Assembly: GCA_020723305.1 (NCBI GenBank)
Contig: DYJC01000012.1
Coordinates: forward strand, 1-64,000
Source: Desulfosudis oleivorans
GTDB lineage: Bacteria > Desulfobacterota > Desulfobacteria > Desulfobacterales > SURF-7
Direction of reading: 5' to 3'
Length of the DNA stretch: 64,000 nt
Part shown: positions 8,934 through 17,818 of the stretch, piece after piece
Position numbering within the stretch: the stretch's first letter is position 1
Layout: each line of letters starts with the position of its first letter
Position numbers and translations under genes: made by a program
Notes under the pieces: generated by a model
Seen by the model: the letters and a program-made list of their open reading frames with translations, nothing else
What the model was told of the DNA's origin: nothing
Database searches by the model: none

Positions 8934-9971
8934 TTATGGGTGCCCTTGTCCGCTGGAAAGGGATTTAACACCTAAAGTTTCGATCAACTGGTTGATGTTG
9001 GTAGTTTTGAGATTCATACCACCTTCTGAAACCGGAAGCAATATGATGGATTTTCCCTGAAGCGCCTCGGCGATCCGAAGTTTTACAATTGCTTCGCCTC
9101 CTGATCCGGCCAAAGCGTTGTTCATCTCCTGGATTCCGTTTGCCTCTGCTATGCCTTCAGCCTGAATTGCCTGGGCCAGAAGCTTTTGCTGTTCAAGATA
9201 CACATCTGCTTCGATTTTGGCCTTGAGGTATTCACCGTCCGCATCGGCCACCATCTTGTTGACTTCTCCTCTTGCTTCCTCCAGTTTGCGTTTATACTCC
9301 TCTTTGGCAGCATGTTGCGCGGACTTATTTTTTTCCACCTGCTGATCAGCCACTTTTTTGTCCTCAATGGCCTTGGTGTATTCCGCGTTAAACCGGTAGT
9401 CATTGGTCAACACCTTCTCAACGATGATGCCCATGGGCCCCAGGATTTCCTGTAATGCTTCCCGTGCCTTTCTGGATTTGGCTTCACGGGATTCAGCCAC
9501 ATAAAACGCCTCGGTTTTCAGTTCACCGAAAATATCCCGGGGCTTGCTGCGGGCCACTGCACGTACGATGGTTCCCCGCAGGATATCGTCATTCCGTGCC
9601 ACATACTGGAGAATGTAAGGAGTTTTTTCCGCATCGATACGGTAAACAATGATCACATCCAGACCGATATCGTTACCATCGGTTGTTTTAAACACCAGAT
9701 CATCTCTGGTTTTGCGGTCTCCTTTTGTTTTTGAAAACGTCATTTCCAGATTCTGCAGTTTTGTATCGAATACATGCCAGTCATTGATAAACGGAAGGAA
9801 AAAATAGGTTCCGCCCGGCGCGTAGATCCGGTTCTCAACGCCCTTGGTTCCCCAGAAGGACAATTTGCGGGTTCGGACACCTACCTCCGTCAATCCGGTG
9901 GAGTGGGGGACACAGGCGCCAAGGACAGACGCAGCCACCATGAGTATGATCAGGATGAAAAACCGTTTCAT
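8934..9971 (-). CDS. SPFH/band-7 lipoprotein
   Basis: 345 residues. A lipoprotein signal with Cys19 (SVLGAC) replaces the usual membrane helix; an SPFH/prohibitin-like domain spans about 25-200 (APGGTYFFLPFINDWHVFD), followed by a long Lys/Glu/Ala coiled coil at about 205-275. Such proteins form membrane-bound oligomeric cages that organise membrane proteins and proteases. It overlaps the upstream SPFH gene by 4 bp, so the two are co-translated and may form a hetero-oligomer. A lipid-anchored SPFH protein outside the cytoplasmic membrane is unusual. Confidence 0.85.
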   Translation of the reverse strand: MKRFFILIILMVAASVLGACVPHSTGLTEVGVRTRKLSFWGTKGVENRIYAPGGTYFFLPFINDWHVFDTKLQNLEMTFSKTKGDRKTRDDLVFKTTDGNDIGLDVIIVYRIDAEKTPYILQYVARNDDILRGTIVRAVARSKPRDIFGELKTEAFYVAESREAKSRKAREALQEILGPMGIIVEKVLTNDYRFNAEYTKAIEDKKVADQQVEKNKSAQHAAKEEYKRKLEEARGEVNKMVADADGEYLKAKIEADVYLEQQKLLAQAIQAEGIAEANGIQEMNNALAGSGGEAIVKLRIAEALQGKSIILLPVSEGGMNLKTTNINQLIETLGVKSLSSGQGHP

Positions 9972-11068
9972 TCCGCACCTCCTTTGCGGACATCAAACAA
10001 ATTCATGGCTTTTCCTAAATCCAGAGGGTTGACCCCCTGAGGACCGTCACTGGGCAGAATGATCATTTCAAGCCCTTTGTATGTATCCGCCATTTTTAGT
10101 GCCACCATACGTTCGGAGCCGATCCCTTTCAGGGCGTCATTTTTCAGGCGCACCCGTTCAGCCTCTGCCAGCTTCACCTGCAAGTCCGCATTGGCTTTGA
10201 TCCTGCGGGCATAAAGATCTCTTTCTGCGTTTTTCCGGGTGACATAGGCTTTGCCGTTTTCAATCTCAACCGATACGATCACCATCCCTTCCTGAATGAT
10301 TTTTTTCAATTCAGCCTCTTCTTTGGCTGCCCGTGCCGCAGACTGATTGGTAAACACCATCTGATCCTGTAGCTTTTTTGCCTCAATGTTTTTTTGAATT
10401 TCCGGGCTGTATATGAAATAGCGCACCAGCACCTGGTCGACCTCAATGCCTTTTACCTTTAATTCTGCATTGAGGTTCTGTCTGGCTTCTTCTGCTTTTT
10501 GAACCCGCATCGGACTGTTGTAAAACTCTTCGGTGGTCAATTTTCCCAGTGTCTCTTTCAGCGCAGGCTCGGCCTTGGGAATGATACCGTTGTCTTCGAA
10601 AAGAGTTCCTGGGCCAATGGTTGTAAAAATCAGGTAGGGGTCTTTGATGTGGTAAAGTATGGAAACATCCACATCCACGAAAAAGCCGTCCGATGTCTGA
10701 ATATGTGCGGCGCGGTCTTTTCGTGCCACCAGGGATGCGGATTCGGGAAAATTGGTCAGCTCCAGCACCTGAATCCCTTTGGGCAGGCGATACATCTGTT
10801 GAAGCCCGAAAGGCAGAACAAACGTCAGACCGGCATGATAAACCTCTTTTTGAACGCCTCGGTTCAGACCGACCCGGATCACCTTGATTCCATATTCATC
10901 CGGTTCGATGTATACGAAAAAAAGATTGTAACAGATAACCGCAAGCACAACCACAGTGATGGGGATCTTCCATTTTCCGGACAGTCTGAATTCAGGAAGA
11001 GGAAATCGGAATCGTTCTTTTACCTTGTTTATGAAAACCGTTATCTCATCTATCTGGTTGCCGGCCAT
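9968..11068 (-). CDS. SPFH/band-7 membrane protein
   Basis: 366 residues: about 30 soluble N-terminal residues, one membrane helix (about 34-51, ITVVVLAVICYNLFFVYI), the SPFH domain (YHAGLTFVLPFGLQQMYRLP near 95), then a coiled coil (about 225-325) rich in Ala, Glu and Lys. It is prohibitin/HflK-like in layout, and a topology of N-in with the SPFH domain outside is likely. A GGAG site precedes the ATG. It is paired with a lipid-anchored paralogue immediately downstream and has a KH-domain gene 21 bp upstream. Confidence 0.87.
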   Translation of the reverse strand: MAGNQIDEITVFINKVKERFRFPLPEFRLSGKWKIPITVVVLAVICYNLFFVYIEPDEYGIKVIRVGLNRGVQKEVYHAGLTFVLPFGLQQMYRLPKGIQVLELTNFPESASLVARKDRAAHIQTSDGFFVDVDVSILYHIKDPYLIFTTIGPGTLFEDNGIIPKAEPALKETLGKLTTEEFYNSPMRVQKAEEARQNLNAELKVKGIEVDQVLVRYFIYSPEIQKNIEAKKLQDQMVFTNQSAARAAKEEAELKKIIQEGMVIVSVEIENGKAYVTRKNAERDLYARRIKANADLQVKLAEAERVRLKNDALKGIGSERMVALKMADTYKGLEMIILPSDGPQGVNPLDLGKAMNLFDVRKGGAE

Positions 11069-11089
11069 TGTCGAATTCTCCTTTTCCGT

Positions 11090-11320
11090 TCAATCCATGA
11101 TTTCAAGTACGGTTCGTTTTTTTAGCTTGGCTGAAGCTGCATTGACTATGGTGCGAAGGGCATCGGCAGTCCGTCCTTTTTTGCCGATGACTTTACCGAT
11201 ATCTGCTTTTGAGACCCTGAGCTCCAGTATCGACGAATGATTACCATCAATTTCCGTGACAGATACAAGATCGGGCTGATCCACAAGGCTCCGTGCTATG
11301 GTTTCGACTAGTTTTTTCAT
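11090..11320 (-). CDS. khpA: KH-domain RNA-binding protein, KhpA family
   Basis: 76 residues forming one type II KH domain with the GxxG loop as IGKVIGKKGRTADALR. KhpA proteins bind structured RNA, often with KhpB/Jag. This copy is very similar to a second one at 30129-30359 inside the ffh-trmD operon, where KhpA normally resides. Here it precedes two SPFH genes, an unusual setting that implies a separate role or a duplication. Length and motif match the family. Confidence 0.9.
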   Translation of the reverse strand: MKKLVETIARSLVDQPDLVSVTEIDGNHSSILELRVSKADIGKVIGKKGRTADALRTIVNAASAKLKKRTVLEIMD

Positions 11321-11614
11321 GGCGCTTCTCCAAATTGCAGGTTAATGGCTGATAGCGATTCGCTTTCGATAAGAAACAAGGTCATGATTATACAGAAAAG
11401 AAAAACATCAAGAAGCCTTAAATTTTCAGATTATTACAATGAATCCATAACAGTATGATTCTTTTCGATTATTGAAAAGATCACAAGAAACCGGCTGGGA
11501 AAATTCTGTATTCACTATCCTTATGAAATTTCTTATACCATATAAATTTTCAGATATCTATAATTTATCGGAAACAGTTGCAGATTGAAAATAGTATTCT
11601 CCATGTGCTAACCA

Positions 11615-12427
11615 TTACTTGCTATTGTTTTTGTCAAATTCCGGGAGCACGATAAGGGCTGTGCGGGGCAAGCGATGTGCCGGTGCCTTGGTAAAGGCCA
11701 TGGCATTTCTATCATAGACGGCCCGGACCTCGGCATCACTGATAAATTGTCCGTCTGAAGCGCAAATGCTCACACGCATCCCTGTCGTAAGCCCGTGCCG
11801 TTTGCCCATCGCAAAATAGAGATCTATTCCATCCACAGCCGGTTTCATTAGAAATATTTCAGCCCGGCCTTGATCCGCAAGCAGGCTCTCCTCTTTTCGT
11901 CCAAACAGGTAGATCAGGCCCAGTACCAATCCCAGTGCTGGAATGCAGCCCATGGCAACCATGCCGGGTTCGACGTTAAAGCTGCGTTGAATGATGGAAA
12001 AAAAGCTTCTCTGAAGTGCCTTGTAATCCGGATAAACAATCGCACGAAACGCAGCCACCGGTGTTTTAAATGGCTGATCGCGCCTAAATACCCGCAGATC
12101 GAAAGTCCCGGTCGTGGCATCGGAGGCTGCTCCAATGGACCCGACCCACATATTGCCGCCGAACCAAAAGCCGCTCTGAAGCCGGTCAATCTTCAGTTGC
12201 ACGCCTGCACCTGGATTCTCGATGTGAAGCTCGGAGAGGTTCTTAATGTCATTATCGAGCTGTCCATCCACCTGTTCGCTTGTACCCGGCAACAGGTGTA
12301 CGGTAAACAACGGGGCTCGAAACCTTGCCACACAACTATCAAGCAGCGATGCAAAAAAAAGAACGATAATCGCAGCGGAAATTTTGCCGAGATGTTCTCG
12401 CACACGGATGTATTGTTCCAATTTCAC
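11615..12427 (-). CDS. Unknown membrane protein
   Basis: About 270 residues from the GTG at 12427, chosen because AGAGG lies 7 nt upstream; a GTG at 12457 has no suitable site. Two hydrophobic segments are visible, near residues 14-33 (ISAAIIVLFFASLLDSC) and near 158-178 (MVAMGCIPALGLVLGLIYLF), with a beta-rich soluble region between them, likely periplasmic, and a soluble C-terminal domain of about 85 residues. I recognise no family. A 294-bp AT-rich stretch separates it from khpA. Upstream lies a MITE copy, so its promoter may be affected by that insertion. Confidence 0.65.
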   Translation of the reverse strand: MKLEQYIRVREHLGKISAAIIVLFFASLLDSCVARFRAPLFTVHLLPGTSEQVDGQLDNDIKNLSELHIENPGAGVQLKIDRLQSGFWFGGNMWVGSIGAASDATTGTFDLRVFRRDQPFKTPVAAFRAIVYPDYKALQRSFFSIIQRSFNVEPGMVAMGCIPALGLVLGLIYLFGRKEESLLADQGRAEIFLMKPAVDGIDLYFAMGKRHGLTTGMRVSICASDGQFISDAEVRAVYDRNAMAFTKAPAHRLPRTALIVLPEFDKNNSK

Positions 12428-12526
12428 AAGAAAACCTCTTTTACCTCCCCTTGTCACCTATTACGGATCATCTCCTGTATCATTTTCAACCTAAGTCTGA
12501 CAAGCGCTTTCAATCCTTATTCTTTG

Positions 12527-12648
12527 GAGCCAATTGCAAAAGTCTCTTGTTGTAGTTCCGGCGAAAATTAAAATCCAGTATTTTCGGCTCTTTTCTGAGC
12601 ACTGACTTTCGCCGGTGTGACGTTTTATAATCGTTTTGAAATTGGCTC
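12527..12648 (+). mobile_element. MITE-like repeat, copy 1
   Basis: 122-bp element bounded by GAGCCAATTGCAAAA and TTTTGAAATTGGCTC, imperfect terminal inverted repeats. Internal arms CCGGCGAAA and TTTCGCCGG form a second inverted repeat. The flanks carry TTTG on both sides, consistent with a 4-bp target duplication. Two further copies of exactly the same length lie at 43655-43776 and 55760-55881. It is non-coding and lies between the unknown membrane protein and the ATPase gene. Confidence 0.88.
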
Positions 12649-12687
12649 TTTGTATTTTTGATTTTGTTTGGAATTGAAAATCATCAG

Positions 12688-12714
12688 TTGACATGAGGAT
12701 ATTCAAGGTATAGT
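12688..12714 (+). promoter_or_regulatory. Sigma70-like promoter, possibly leaderless
   Basis: TTGACA at 12688-12693 and TATAGT at 12709-12714, spacer 15 bp. Only 8 nt separate the -10 box from the ATG at 12723, and no ribosome site is present, so transcription would begin at or near the start codon. Confidence 0.5.
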
Positions 12715-12722
12715 GTTGCCCT

Positions 12723-13865
12723 ATGATTCCCAGACCAGAACCCTTCAGTCAAATCGAGGCTACATTTCAGGTACACCCGGTTACTGCCCTGCTCGGACCA
12801 CGGCAATGCGGTAAGACAACCTTAGCACGGTTTATGGCCGAAAAAAATCTCTCCACATTTTTTGATTTGGAAAATCCTGTGGATCTCCAACGCCTTTCTG
12901 CTCCCATGCAAGCACTCAATGATCTTTCCGGGTTGGTGGTAATTGACGAGGTCCAAAGAAAACCGGAACTGTTTGAACTGCTCCGGGTGATAGTGGATCG
13001 ACCAAATCAAAACGCCCGGTTTCTCCTTTTGGGGTCAGCTTCGCTGAATTTAGTTAAAGGTGTTTCAGAATCTTTGGCCGGAAGAATCGGATTTGTTGAT
13101 CTGGGGGGTTTTCAACTTTGGGAAGCCGGTGCAGAATGCCGGGATAGATTATGGATACGGGGCGGTTTTCCTAAAGCCTTTCTTGCCGATTCTGATGAAA
13201 ACAGCATTCAATGGCGTGAAAGCTTTATCCGGACGTTTCTTGAACGAGATATTCCTCAATTGGGAATCACCATTGCCGCGGAGACGCTCCGGCGATTCTG
13301 GACCATGGTGGCCCATTATCACGGAAATGTGTGGAACGCGGCGGAATTCGCCAGAGCCCTCGGCACCAGCGAGAATACGGCGAGGAGATATCTTGATATA
13401 CTATCCGGTGCCTATATGATTCGGGTATTACCTCCGTGGTTCGAAAACGTAAAAAAACGTCAGGTCAAAGCGCCCAAAATATATATCCGGGATACAGGGC
13501 TATTGCATAGCTTACTGCAGATTTCAACATTAACCGACTTGCAGGGACATCCTAAAATCGGGGCATCATGGGAAGGGTTTGCACTGGAACAGATTATCAA
13601 TGTTTTTCAAACCCGGGATGCTTATTTCTGGGCCACACACGCCGGTGCTGAACTTGATTGCATGATCACCCTACAGGGAAAACGTCATGGGTTCGAATTT
13701 AAATACGCAGATGCGCCCGGGCGAACGCGATCCATGCAAATTGCGATAGAAGACCTGGGATTGGAGCATATGTGGGTCATATATCCCGGGAAACAAAAAT
13801 ATAAGCTTGACAGCAAAATTACCGTAATTCCCCTTGAGGAGATACAGCAGCTAAGGAAAAAATAA
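12723..13865 (+). CDS. AAA+ ATPase with DUF4143 C-terminal domain
   Basis: 380 residues. The N-terminal AAA-14-type domain has Walker A GPRQCGKTT near residue 25, Walker B LVVIDEVQ near 73 and a sensor-like LLLGSAS near 103. The C-terminal half has the DUF4143 pattern: winged-helix-like segment SENTARRYLDILSGAYMIRV, then KIYIRDTGLLHSL and a restriction-endonuclease-like tail (AELDCMI, HGFEFKYAD). These solitary ATPases are common and poorly understood, often mobile and sometimes linked to defence. It has its own promoter and stands alone between a MITE and tRNA genes, suggesting an accessory gene. Confidence 0.9.
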   Translation: MIPRPEPFSQIEATFQVHPVTALLGPRQCGKTTLARFMAEKNLSTFFDLENPVDLQRLSAPMQALNDLSGLVVIDEVQRKPELFELLRVIVDRPNQNARFLLLGSASLNLVKGVSESLAGRIGFVDLGGFQLWEAGAECRDRLWIRGGFPKAFLADSDENSIQWRESFIRTFLERDIPQLGITIAAETLRRFWTMVAHYHGNVWNAAEFARALGTSENTARRYLDILSGAYMIRVLPPWFENVKKRQVKAPKIYIRDTGLLHSLLQISTLTDLQGHPKIGASWEGFALEQIINVFQTRDAYFWATHAGAELDCMITLQGKRHGFEFKYADAPGRTRSMQIAIEDLGLEHMWVIYPGKQKYKLDSKITVIPLEEIQQLRKK

Positions 13866-13905
13866 ATTAAAAAGATGTCACATCTTGCAGGGACATCTAA
13901 AATAT

Positions 13906-13938
13906 AAAGGGCACATCATATAAAATGATAAGCCCTTT
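13906..13938 (-). terminator. Terminator downstream of tRNA genes
   Basis: Perfect 7-bp stem AAAGGGC/GCCCTTT enclosing a second small stem TCAT/ATGA. On the minus strand it is followed by a T-rich run (TTTATATTTT). It probably ends the tRNA-His/tRNA-Arg transcript and may also serve the convergent ATPase gene. Confidence 0.65.
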
Positions 13939-13945
13939 AAATTTA

Positions 13946-14022
13946 TGGCGCGCCCGGAGGGATTCGAACCCCCGGCCTACGGATTCGAAGTCCGGTGCTC
14001 TATCCAGCTGAGCTACGGGCGC
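13946..14022 (-). tRNA. tRNA-Arg (anticodon TCG)
   Basis: 77 nt with encoded CCA. The acceptor stem GCGCCCG/CGGGCGC is perfect, the D arm reads AGCTCAGCTGGATAGAGC, the T arm contains GGTTCGAATCC and the anticodon loop CTTCGAA gives TCG, reading CGN Arg codons. Discriminator base G73. Confidence 0.96.
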
Positions 14023-14076
14023 CTAATGTAGAACCATTTTTCAACAGGAAAGGTTTGAAATGGTTTGTTTGTTGTA

Positions 14077-14153
14077 TGGGGTGAGTGACGGGACTTGAAC
14101 CCGCGGCAACCAGGGCCACAACCTAGTGCTCTGCCAACTGAGCTACACCCACC
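14077..14153 (-). tRNA. tRNA-His (anticodon GTG)
   Basis: 77 nt including the extra G at position -1 opposite C73, the identity element of tRNA-His, and an encoded CCA. The anticodon loop TTGTGGC gives GTG. The acceptor stem has one G-U pair. It lies 54 bp upstream of tRNA-Arg and is probably co-transcribed with it. Confidence 0.96.
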
Positions 14154-14419
14154 ATAGTAAGGTTCTCTGTTTACCAGATCGCCGGTTTCATTTCAAGCAG
14201 TTTTATGTGGATCTGGATTATTTTCACCGGATGATGACAGGCCTTGTTGTTAGGTCAAGGTTTTGTGCAGAGATACGCAAAGGGCGGTCTGATCCGATTC
14301 AAAAAAAGTTGGTGTTGACCAATTTTGGCATCTATATTATCTACTATTTATCCAAATGGTTACTGTATTGGCTGAACGGTTGTCCGGTTTTTTCTATATT
14401 TTTCTACAATATTTTGGTA

Positions 14420-14695
14420 ATGCTTTCCGTTAGAGAAAGCTTTGTCCGGGTGTTCCAAAACCGGTTGCCGGCAGGCTGGTTTGATTTGCAGATGGTTTAC
14501 AACAAAAGGGGTAATCGATTGGATCGGGTTCAAATTTTTGTGGTTCGGGCAATTCTGGGCATTGTGTTTGCCGTGGTATTATCCCGTTTTTTTTACCCGG
14601 ACACCAAAGTTCTTTATATAATTGCACTGGGTATTTTTCTGGTCGGGATGGCCTATTTTTTTGAGTATCTCAGGGAGAATAAGAAAAATCACTGA
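14420..14695 (+). CDS. Small membrane protein, uncertain start
   Basis: The C-terminal part of this frame reads like a real protein: a basic segment (VYNKRGNRLDRVQ) and two membrane helices (FVVRAILGIVFAVVLSRFF and VLYIIALGIFLVGMAYFF) with a charged tail. I recognise no family. The frame stays open back into tRNA-His, which cannot all be coding. I chose the ATG at 14420, giving 91 residues; no good ribosome site marks it, and ATG at 14231 or 14492 is also possible. It precedes selB by 51 bp in the same direction and may share its transcript. Confidence 0.5.
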   Translation: MLSVRESFVRVFQNRLPAGWFDLQMVYNKRGNRLDRVQIFVVRAILGIVFAVVLSRFFYPDTKVLYIIALGIFLVGMAYFFEYLRENKKNH

Positions 14696-14746
14696 CCGGA
14701 ATCAATTATTGCAATTCTTTTTTCAGGATAGCAGCAGGAGTTTTTT

Positions 14747-16657
14747 TTGAAGCAGATCATCTTAGGAACAGCAGGTCATATTGACCATGGTAAAACCAGT
14801 CTCATCAAAGCGCTTACCGGAACAGATACAGACCGGTTAAAAGAGGAAAAGGAGCGGGGAATCACCATTGAACTGGGATTTGCCTCGCTTACGCTTCCCA
14901 GCGGCCAGCACCTTGGAATCGTGGATGTTCCGGGACATGAAAAGTTTGTCAGGAACATGGTTGCGGGCGCGACAGGGATTGACATGGTGGTGATGGTGAT
15001 CGCGGCGGACGAGGGGATCATGCCGCAGACCCGCGAGCATATGGAGATCTGTTCCCTGTTGAGTATCAGACATGGATTGATCGCCCTGACCAAAAACGAT
15101 CTGGTGGATGAAGAGTGGCGTGAAATGGTCAAGGAGGATATCATCCATTTTGTTGAGGGTACTTTTCTGGAGGATGCGCCGATCATTCCGCTATCTTCCG
15201 CTACCGGAGAGGGCCTTCCGGATTTGCTGAAAGCGCTGGATGAAATATCATCGAAGATTCCGGCACATCAGTTGACCGGGCTTTTCCGGCTTCCGGTGGA
15301 CAGGGTTTTTTCCATGAAAGGGTTTGGAACCGTCATCACCGGGTCACTGGTTTCCGGAAGTATTCATGTGGGGGATACCATCATGGTATACCCAAGCGGT
15401 GTCACGTCCAAAATACGGGGAATACAGGTTCATAATCAGAGCGTGGAAAAGGCTGAGTCCGGAATGCGGACGGCAATCAATTTTCAGGGCCTGGACAAGG
15501 CATCTGTCGACCGCGGTGATGTTCTGGCACTTCCCGGAAGTTTAAAGTCCAGCTATATGGTCGACATTCAACTGAATTTTCTTCAAAGCAATGAAAAACC
15601 CATGAAAAACCGAACCCGTGTTCGATTCCATACCGGAACCAGCGAGATCATGGGCAATCTGATCCTTCTGGACCGGGAAGAGCTGATGCCGGGAGATTCA
15701 ATCGTCGGCCAGATCCGGCTGGATACGCCGGTTACGCTTGTCAAGGATGATAGGTTTGTGATCCGGAGCTATTCTCCGGTGCGAACGATCGGCGGCGGAC
15801 ACATCCTGAATCCGATTCCGGTGAAACACAAACGGTTCCGGGAGGAGATTGTTACGGGCCTTGCCGGTCTTGCGGACAGCGATCCGGCTGATGTGATTGC
15901 CTTTCATGTAGAGCAGTCCGGATATGCAGGCGCATTGTTCAGCGATCTGAAACTGATGACCAATCTGCCGGAGAAACCGCTTCAGAATGCAATTTCAACC
16001 CTTCTGGCCGGCAGGGTACTGGTTCAGATCGACAAGGAAAACCGGACTTTTATTCATCGGGACAACATCGACAGCCTGGTTGCGGAAGCAATTCAACAGC
16101 TGAAAACCTATCATGAAAAAAATCCACTAAAAGCCGGGATGTCCAAAGAAGAGCTGAAATCAAAACTCCCGTCTTCCATGGATGGAAAGCTGTTTACCTT
16201 GTTGCTGAATCATATGAAGAAGTCCGACAACATTATTCTGGAAGAGGATTTGGTCCGGCTTTTTTCTTTTACCGTATCCATGAAAATCGATCAGGAAGAT
16301 GTGAGCCGGAGGATACTGGCGGTTTATCAGAAAGACGGATTGACACCGCCCTATTTTAAGGATTTGAGTGAAACATTGAATATCCAGTCTTCCGTAGCCA
16401 AAGATGTTCTCATGCTTCTGGTAGAGCAGGGAAAGATCACGAAAGTAAAAGAGGATCTGTTTTTTTCCAAACAGGCGATAGAGGATTTAAAGAAAAGGCT
16501 GGTGGATTTTTTTAAGACCAAGGATGAACTGACAACACCGGAATTCAAGGAGATTGCAGGCGTATCCAGAAAATATCTTATTCCGCTGATTGAATATTTT
16601 GATTCAAAGAATGTAACCATACGGGTAGGAGACACCCGCAGATTGAGAAATGGGTAA
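14747..16657 (+). CDS. selB: Selenocysteine-specific elongation factor SelB
   Basis: 636 residues. GTPase motifs G1 GHIDHGKT, G3 DVPGHE and G4 TKND, then EF-Tu-like domains 2 and 3, and C-terminal winged helices that bind the SECIS hairpin. It delivers Sec-tRNA to UGA codons. The start is TTG at 14747, set by AGGAG 6 nt upstream and by the family N-terminus ([16 protein letters not shown]). Length is normal. The window also holds two genes with in-frame UGA, so the factor has clear clients nearby; selA, selC and selD are not seen here. Confidence 0.97.
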   Translation: MKQIILGTAGHIDHGKTSLIKALTGTDTDRLKEEKERGITIELGFASLTLPSGQHLGIVDVPGHEKFVRNMVAGATGIDMVVMVIAADEGIMPQTREHMEICSLLSIRHGLIALTKNDLVDEEWREMVKEDIIHFVEGTFLEDAPIIPLSSATGEGLPDLLKALDEISSKIPAHQLTGLFRLPVDRVFSMKGFGTVITGSLVSGSIHVGDTIMVYPSGVTSKIRGIQVHNQSVEKAESGMRTAINFQGLDKASVDRGDVLALPGSLKSSYMVDIQLNFLQSNEKPMKNRTRVRFHTGTSEIMGNLILLDREELMPGDSIVGQIRLDTPVTLVKDDRFVIRSYSPVRTIGGGHILNPIPVKHKRFREEIVTGLAGLADSDPADVIAFHVEQSGYAGALFSDLKLMTNLPEKPLQNAISTLLAGRVLVQIDKENRTFIHRDNIDSLVAEAIQQLKTYHEKNPLKAGMSKEELKSKLPSSMDGKLFTLLLNHMKKSDNIILEEDLVRLFSFTVSMKIDQEDVSRRILAVYQKDGLTPPYFKDLSETLNIQSSVAKDVLMLLVEQGKITKVKEDLFFSKQAIEDLKKRLVDFFKTKDELTTPEFKEIAGVSRKYLIPLIEYFDSKNVTIRVGDTRRLRNG

Positions 16658-16700
16658 GGTATATTTTACTAATCAACAGCAATAACCGCATGGAGTGATT

Positions 16701-17807
16701 ATGGAAAATCAAGGAAGCATGGATCGGGAAAGGGCAGGCGCAATTGGAATTGGTGGTTTTGCCACAAAGCAGGTCATTGTCGGGATTTTACTTCTTGTGG
16801 TTGTTATGTTTGTGAGTGGTCTGATTCTGGGATTTTTTCCCAGGCTGGATGGCGCAACAAAAGTTGCTGAAGATCATGCTTCTTCAGATACGCTGACCCG
16901 GGATACTGGAGACCATCAAAAACTTTCTGATAAAAAAACACTGGATACTCCTACAGCCGTCAAATCGGAAGAGCATGGAGAGAAGGCTGCTGATTCCAGG
17001 AAAACCATACAACAATACGCCGTCTCAACAGAAAAGGATATGTCCGGTGAGATTCCCACAGGTATTTCATTTGTTGAAGCAACGATGGGGCCTCTTCGCT
17101 ATGAACTGGATCGGTTCTGGGGGTGGCGGCCGAACGATATTTTCAGTTTCGTAACCGACAATGTCAATAATTTTCAGTTGGGGGTGATTGAGGTAACAAG
17201 ACGTACGGTTGAAAAACTGACGGATAACATTTCCCGAACCGGCGCAGCTTCTTCTTTTGATAAGAATCTGGAAAATGCAAGAAGCACCTGTTTTGTCATT
17301 GAGGCGGAAAGTCTGATATTCCCGTCTTCAGAAGGAAGATATAAGGATGGTCTGGAAGAACTGAAGAAATATGCAGAGAAATTGAAGAAGAAGGAGGCTC
17401 GGTTTTTCACAAGGGCAGACAACCTGATTCCGCTTCTGCGGGAGTATGAAAATCTTCTGGGAAGCTGCGATGAGAATCTTGTGAAAATGCGGGAAGAGGA
17501 TGGGAGCAAGGTCAGCTTTTTCAAGGCGGACAATTATTTTTTTTATGCCAAGGGGGTTGCTCAAACCTTGATTCCGATTCTGGAGGGCATAGAGAAAGAT
17601 TTTTATCCAACCCTTGATCGGAGAAACTGTCTGAAAGAGCTTCGCTATGCCATAGAATCCTGTGAGCATGCGATTCATATTTCGCCGGTCATTATTCTGG
17701 ACAGCAATCTGGGCAGTATTTTTGCCAATCACCGTGCCAATATGGCCGCACATATCAGTCATGCCCGTTATTATATTGAGGTTCTGATTAAAACCCTATC
17801 AACATGA
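16701..17807 (+). CDS. DUF2333-family membrane-anchored protein
   Basis: 368 residues from the ATG at 16701 (GGAG 5 nt upstream; a GTG two codons earlier is less likely). One membrane helix near 28-50 (VIVGILLLVVVMFVSGLILG) follows a short cytoplasmic tail; then a disordered charged linker to about 110; then a helical domain beginning GPLRYELDRFWGWRPND, which matches my memory of DUF2333. The family has no known biochemical role and is thought to be periplasmic. It lies 43 bp after selB, converging with hemW. Confidence 0.75.
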   Translation: MENQGSMDRERAGAIGIGGFATKQVIVGILLLVVVMFVSGLILGFFPRLDGATKVAEDHASSDTLTRDTGDHQKLSDKKTLDTPTAVKSEEHGEKAADSRKTIQQYAVSTEKDMSGEIPTGISFVEATMGPLRYELDRFWGWRPNDIFSFVTDNVNNFQLGVIEVTRRTVEKLTDNISRTGAASSFDKNLENARSTCFVIEAESLIFPSSEGRYKDGLEELKKYAEKLKKKEARFFTRADNLIPLLREYENLLGSCDENLVKMREEDGSKVSFFKADNYFFYAKGVAQTLIPILEGIEKDFYPTLDRRNCLKELRYAIESCEHAIHISPVIILDSNLGSIFANHRANMAAHISHARYYIEVLIKTLST

Positions 17808-17818
17808 TTCCGTGCAGG

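Noticed and set aside
11870-12571. Plus-strand open frame of 233 codons
   Set aside because: Lies antisense to the unknown membrane protein and runs into the MITE; composition is not protein-like.
12491-12706. Minus-strand frame across MITE copy 1
   Set aside because: It is a translation of the repeat; no ribosome site or conservation outside the repeat.
14126-14230. Upstream extension of the small membrane protein
   Set aside because: Begins inside tRNA-His and has no ribosome site.
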